Assembly: GCF_014898055.3 (NCBI RefSeq)
Contig: NW_023601433.1
Span: 71,779,683-71,843,682, forward strand
Source of the DNA: Talpa occidentalis
Lineage: Eukaryota > Chordata > Mammalia > Eulipotyphla > Talpidae
Direction of reading: 5' to 3'
Length of the DNA stretch: 64,000 nucleotides
Each line of letters starts with the position of its first letter. Within the stretch, counting starts at the first letter, position 1. The translations under genes and the position numbers were made by a program. Shown here piece by piece: positions 62,940 through 64,000 of the stretch. The notes under the pieces were generated by a model, which saw only the letters and a list, made by a program, of their open reading frames with translations, was not told the DNA's origin and searched no databases.

Positions 62940-62954
62940 CCAGCAGGGGGCACT
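62940..62954 (+). promoter_or_regulatory. Strong CTCF-like motif in the CRYBB3 intron
   Basis: CCAGCAGGGGGCACT matches the CTCF core CCASYAGRKGGCRSY at every position and points right. It lies 126 bases upstream of CRYBB3 exon 3. Occupancy is not known from sequence. Confidence 0.45.
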
Positions 62955-63065
62955 ACAAGCCCGCAGAGACAGAGCTGATGGAGCAGAATGATGGCGCCTC
63001 CCTGCAAAGCTCCAAGGAGGAGCTTGCAGGACAGAGGCTGGGGGCTCAGGACCCTGCCCTTCCAG

Positions 63066-63183
63066 GTGACCGCGTATGAAATGGAGACCTTCCAGGGCAA
63101 GCGGCGTGAGCGCTTGGCCGAGGGCCCCAACCTGATGGGCTGCCTGCTCGAGAAGGTGGCTCCATCCAGGTAGAGTCAGGCCT
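63066..63183 (+). pseudogene. CRYBB3: CRYBB3 second coding exon (exon 3, Greek-key motif 1), degraded
   Basis: The acceptor CCCTTCCAG|GTGACC is intact. The translation VTAYEMETFQGKRRERLAEG onward is clearly Greek-key motif 1 of beta-B3 crystallin, with the FQGKR core. It carries about ten replacements in thirty residues relative to human or cow, including loss of both cysteines (RCE to RRE, ECP to EGP). At 63156-63160 GTGGC stands where other mammals have GTGGGC. This one-base deletion throws the SIQVESG segment out of frame and gives TAG at 63170. At the expected exon end the sequence is CCT|GCCCTG, not GT. A cryptic donor CCAG|GTAGAG at 63170 would give a 104-base exon, equal in phase to the normal 119. 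Later exons lie beyond the window. Confidence 0.75.
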
Positions 63184-63464
63184 GCCCTGGGCTTCCTGCC
63201 GTCAGGAGGTCTGGACTGGAGCTCTAGACCTGCCGTGGCCTTAGTGACTCCCTGGCCGTCTCTGCCCTCAGACTTGCACCTATAAAATGAGCTATTGGAC
63301 TGGGGTTCTCTTAGACTACGCCTAGCTCTCGAGCTCTGTGGCAAGGCAGGATGCAGGGAAAGAGAACAGAGGAAGACTCAGCCCTAGCTCATTACCTGGC
63401 CCATGGGATGAAGTCACTCTTGTTTTAATAGTAACATCTAAAATTTAACACATTTTACATTACT

Positions 63465-63735
63465 GAATCCTCACAACCGCCCTGGGTGGGGAGGGGCCGT
63501 CCTTCCCACCTGACAGATGAGGAAACAGGTCAAAGCTGCAGAGTGCCCCATCCATGTCCACCCAGCAAGAAGGTTTCCAGGTGGGCTCTGAATTCTCACC
63601 TTCCAGTCGAAAATCCCATCTCCTGCTCCAGCCTCCTGGGGATCCTGGTCAAGGAGGCAAGGAGCTTCACCTCTGGGCCTCTCTTTTTCTTACCCATCCA
63701 ATGAGAATCACAATGCCTGTATGTCAGAGAGCTTT
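63465..63735 (-). repeat. MIR, reverse
   Basis: It has CTGAATCCTCACAACCGCCC and CTGACAGATGAGGAAACAGG. Confidence 0.7.
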
Positions 63736-63747
63736 GTGGACATGAAT

Positions 63748-63835
63748 GTAAGTGATAACATGTAATAATAACATGAATGTAAATAATAGCATGTAAATAA
63801 TAACAATGTAATAAGAAGGAGGAAGATGAAGAGAA
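63748..63835. repeat. AT-rich tandem repeat
   Basis: Imperfect repeats of ATAATAACATGAATGTAA-type units. Confidence 0.85.
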
Positions 63836-64000
63836 TAAGAATTGTCTATGAATACCAACACTCCAGGCATTGCATTCAAAGACTTTTTGAGCACCCTATA
63901 TGGAGGCCACACATAGATGCTCAGTAATATTCCCCCGGGTGGGCTGTTAGCCCAGCATCTCAGGCCTCTCCAGTAAGACCTCCAGTCACAGGAGCAAGGT

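Larger units (their letters stand above)
61763..63065 (+). other. CRYBB3 intron between exons 2 and 3
   Basis: It holds a MIR fragment (62470-62560) and a strong CTCF-like core (62940). Otherwise nothing is recognised. Confidence 0.7.
63184..64000 (+). other. CRYBB3 downstream intron, right edge of window
   Basis: Besides the reverse MIR and the AT-rich repeat, I found no Greek-key coding exon here. The next CRYBB3 exon would be expected beyond the window. A possible SINE-like fragment at 63235-63295 (CACCTATAAAATGAGC) is too short to name. Confidence 0.5.

Overview
This is nuclear DNA of a placental mammal. It has spliced genes with GT-AG introns, a CpG-rich promoter, dense old MIR/L2/MER20/MLT repeats, and three younger tRNA-derived SINEs flanked by near-perfect target-site duplications. 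I cannot name the species. The SINE is of the T+ kind (AATAAA plus a TCTTT terminator), which fits a non-primate placental lineage. No bacterial, viral or CRISPR content was seen.

The main gene runs left to right across about 58 kb. It is the C-terminal part of KIAA1671, here as a complete short transcript. It has a CpG-island promoter (about 320-1060), a first coding exon with its own ATG (1248-1532), a 42 kb first intron, six further coding exons (43675-52735), an intron just after the stop codon, and a 5 kb terminal exon ending at a canonical poly(A) signal (58897). All seven coding exons join in phase into a 391-residue open frame. The last ~170 residues match the tankyrase-binding-protein C-terminal domain shared by KIAA1671 and TNKS1BP1. 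The downstream neighbour (CRYBB3, as on human chromosome 22) supports KIAA1671 rather than TNKS1BP1.

About 2.8 kb downstream begins CRYBB3, encoding the lens protein beta-B3 crystallin. Its first coding exon (from 61686) and second coding exon (from 63066) are recognisable on the plus strand. Both look damaged: exon 2 appears to lack about 14 bases before its usual donor, and exon 3 lacks one base, has many replacements and has no GT donor at the usual place. Either the gene is dying or it has shifted to two cryptic donors that would restore phase. The later exons lie beyond the window. This is the most interesting observation here.

The long first intron is mostly an old-repeat landscape with microsatellites. 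A non-repeat patch at 26080-26260 carries a consensus RFX X-box and two FOX-like sites, and several CTCF-like cores are scattered across the window.
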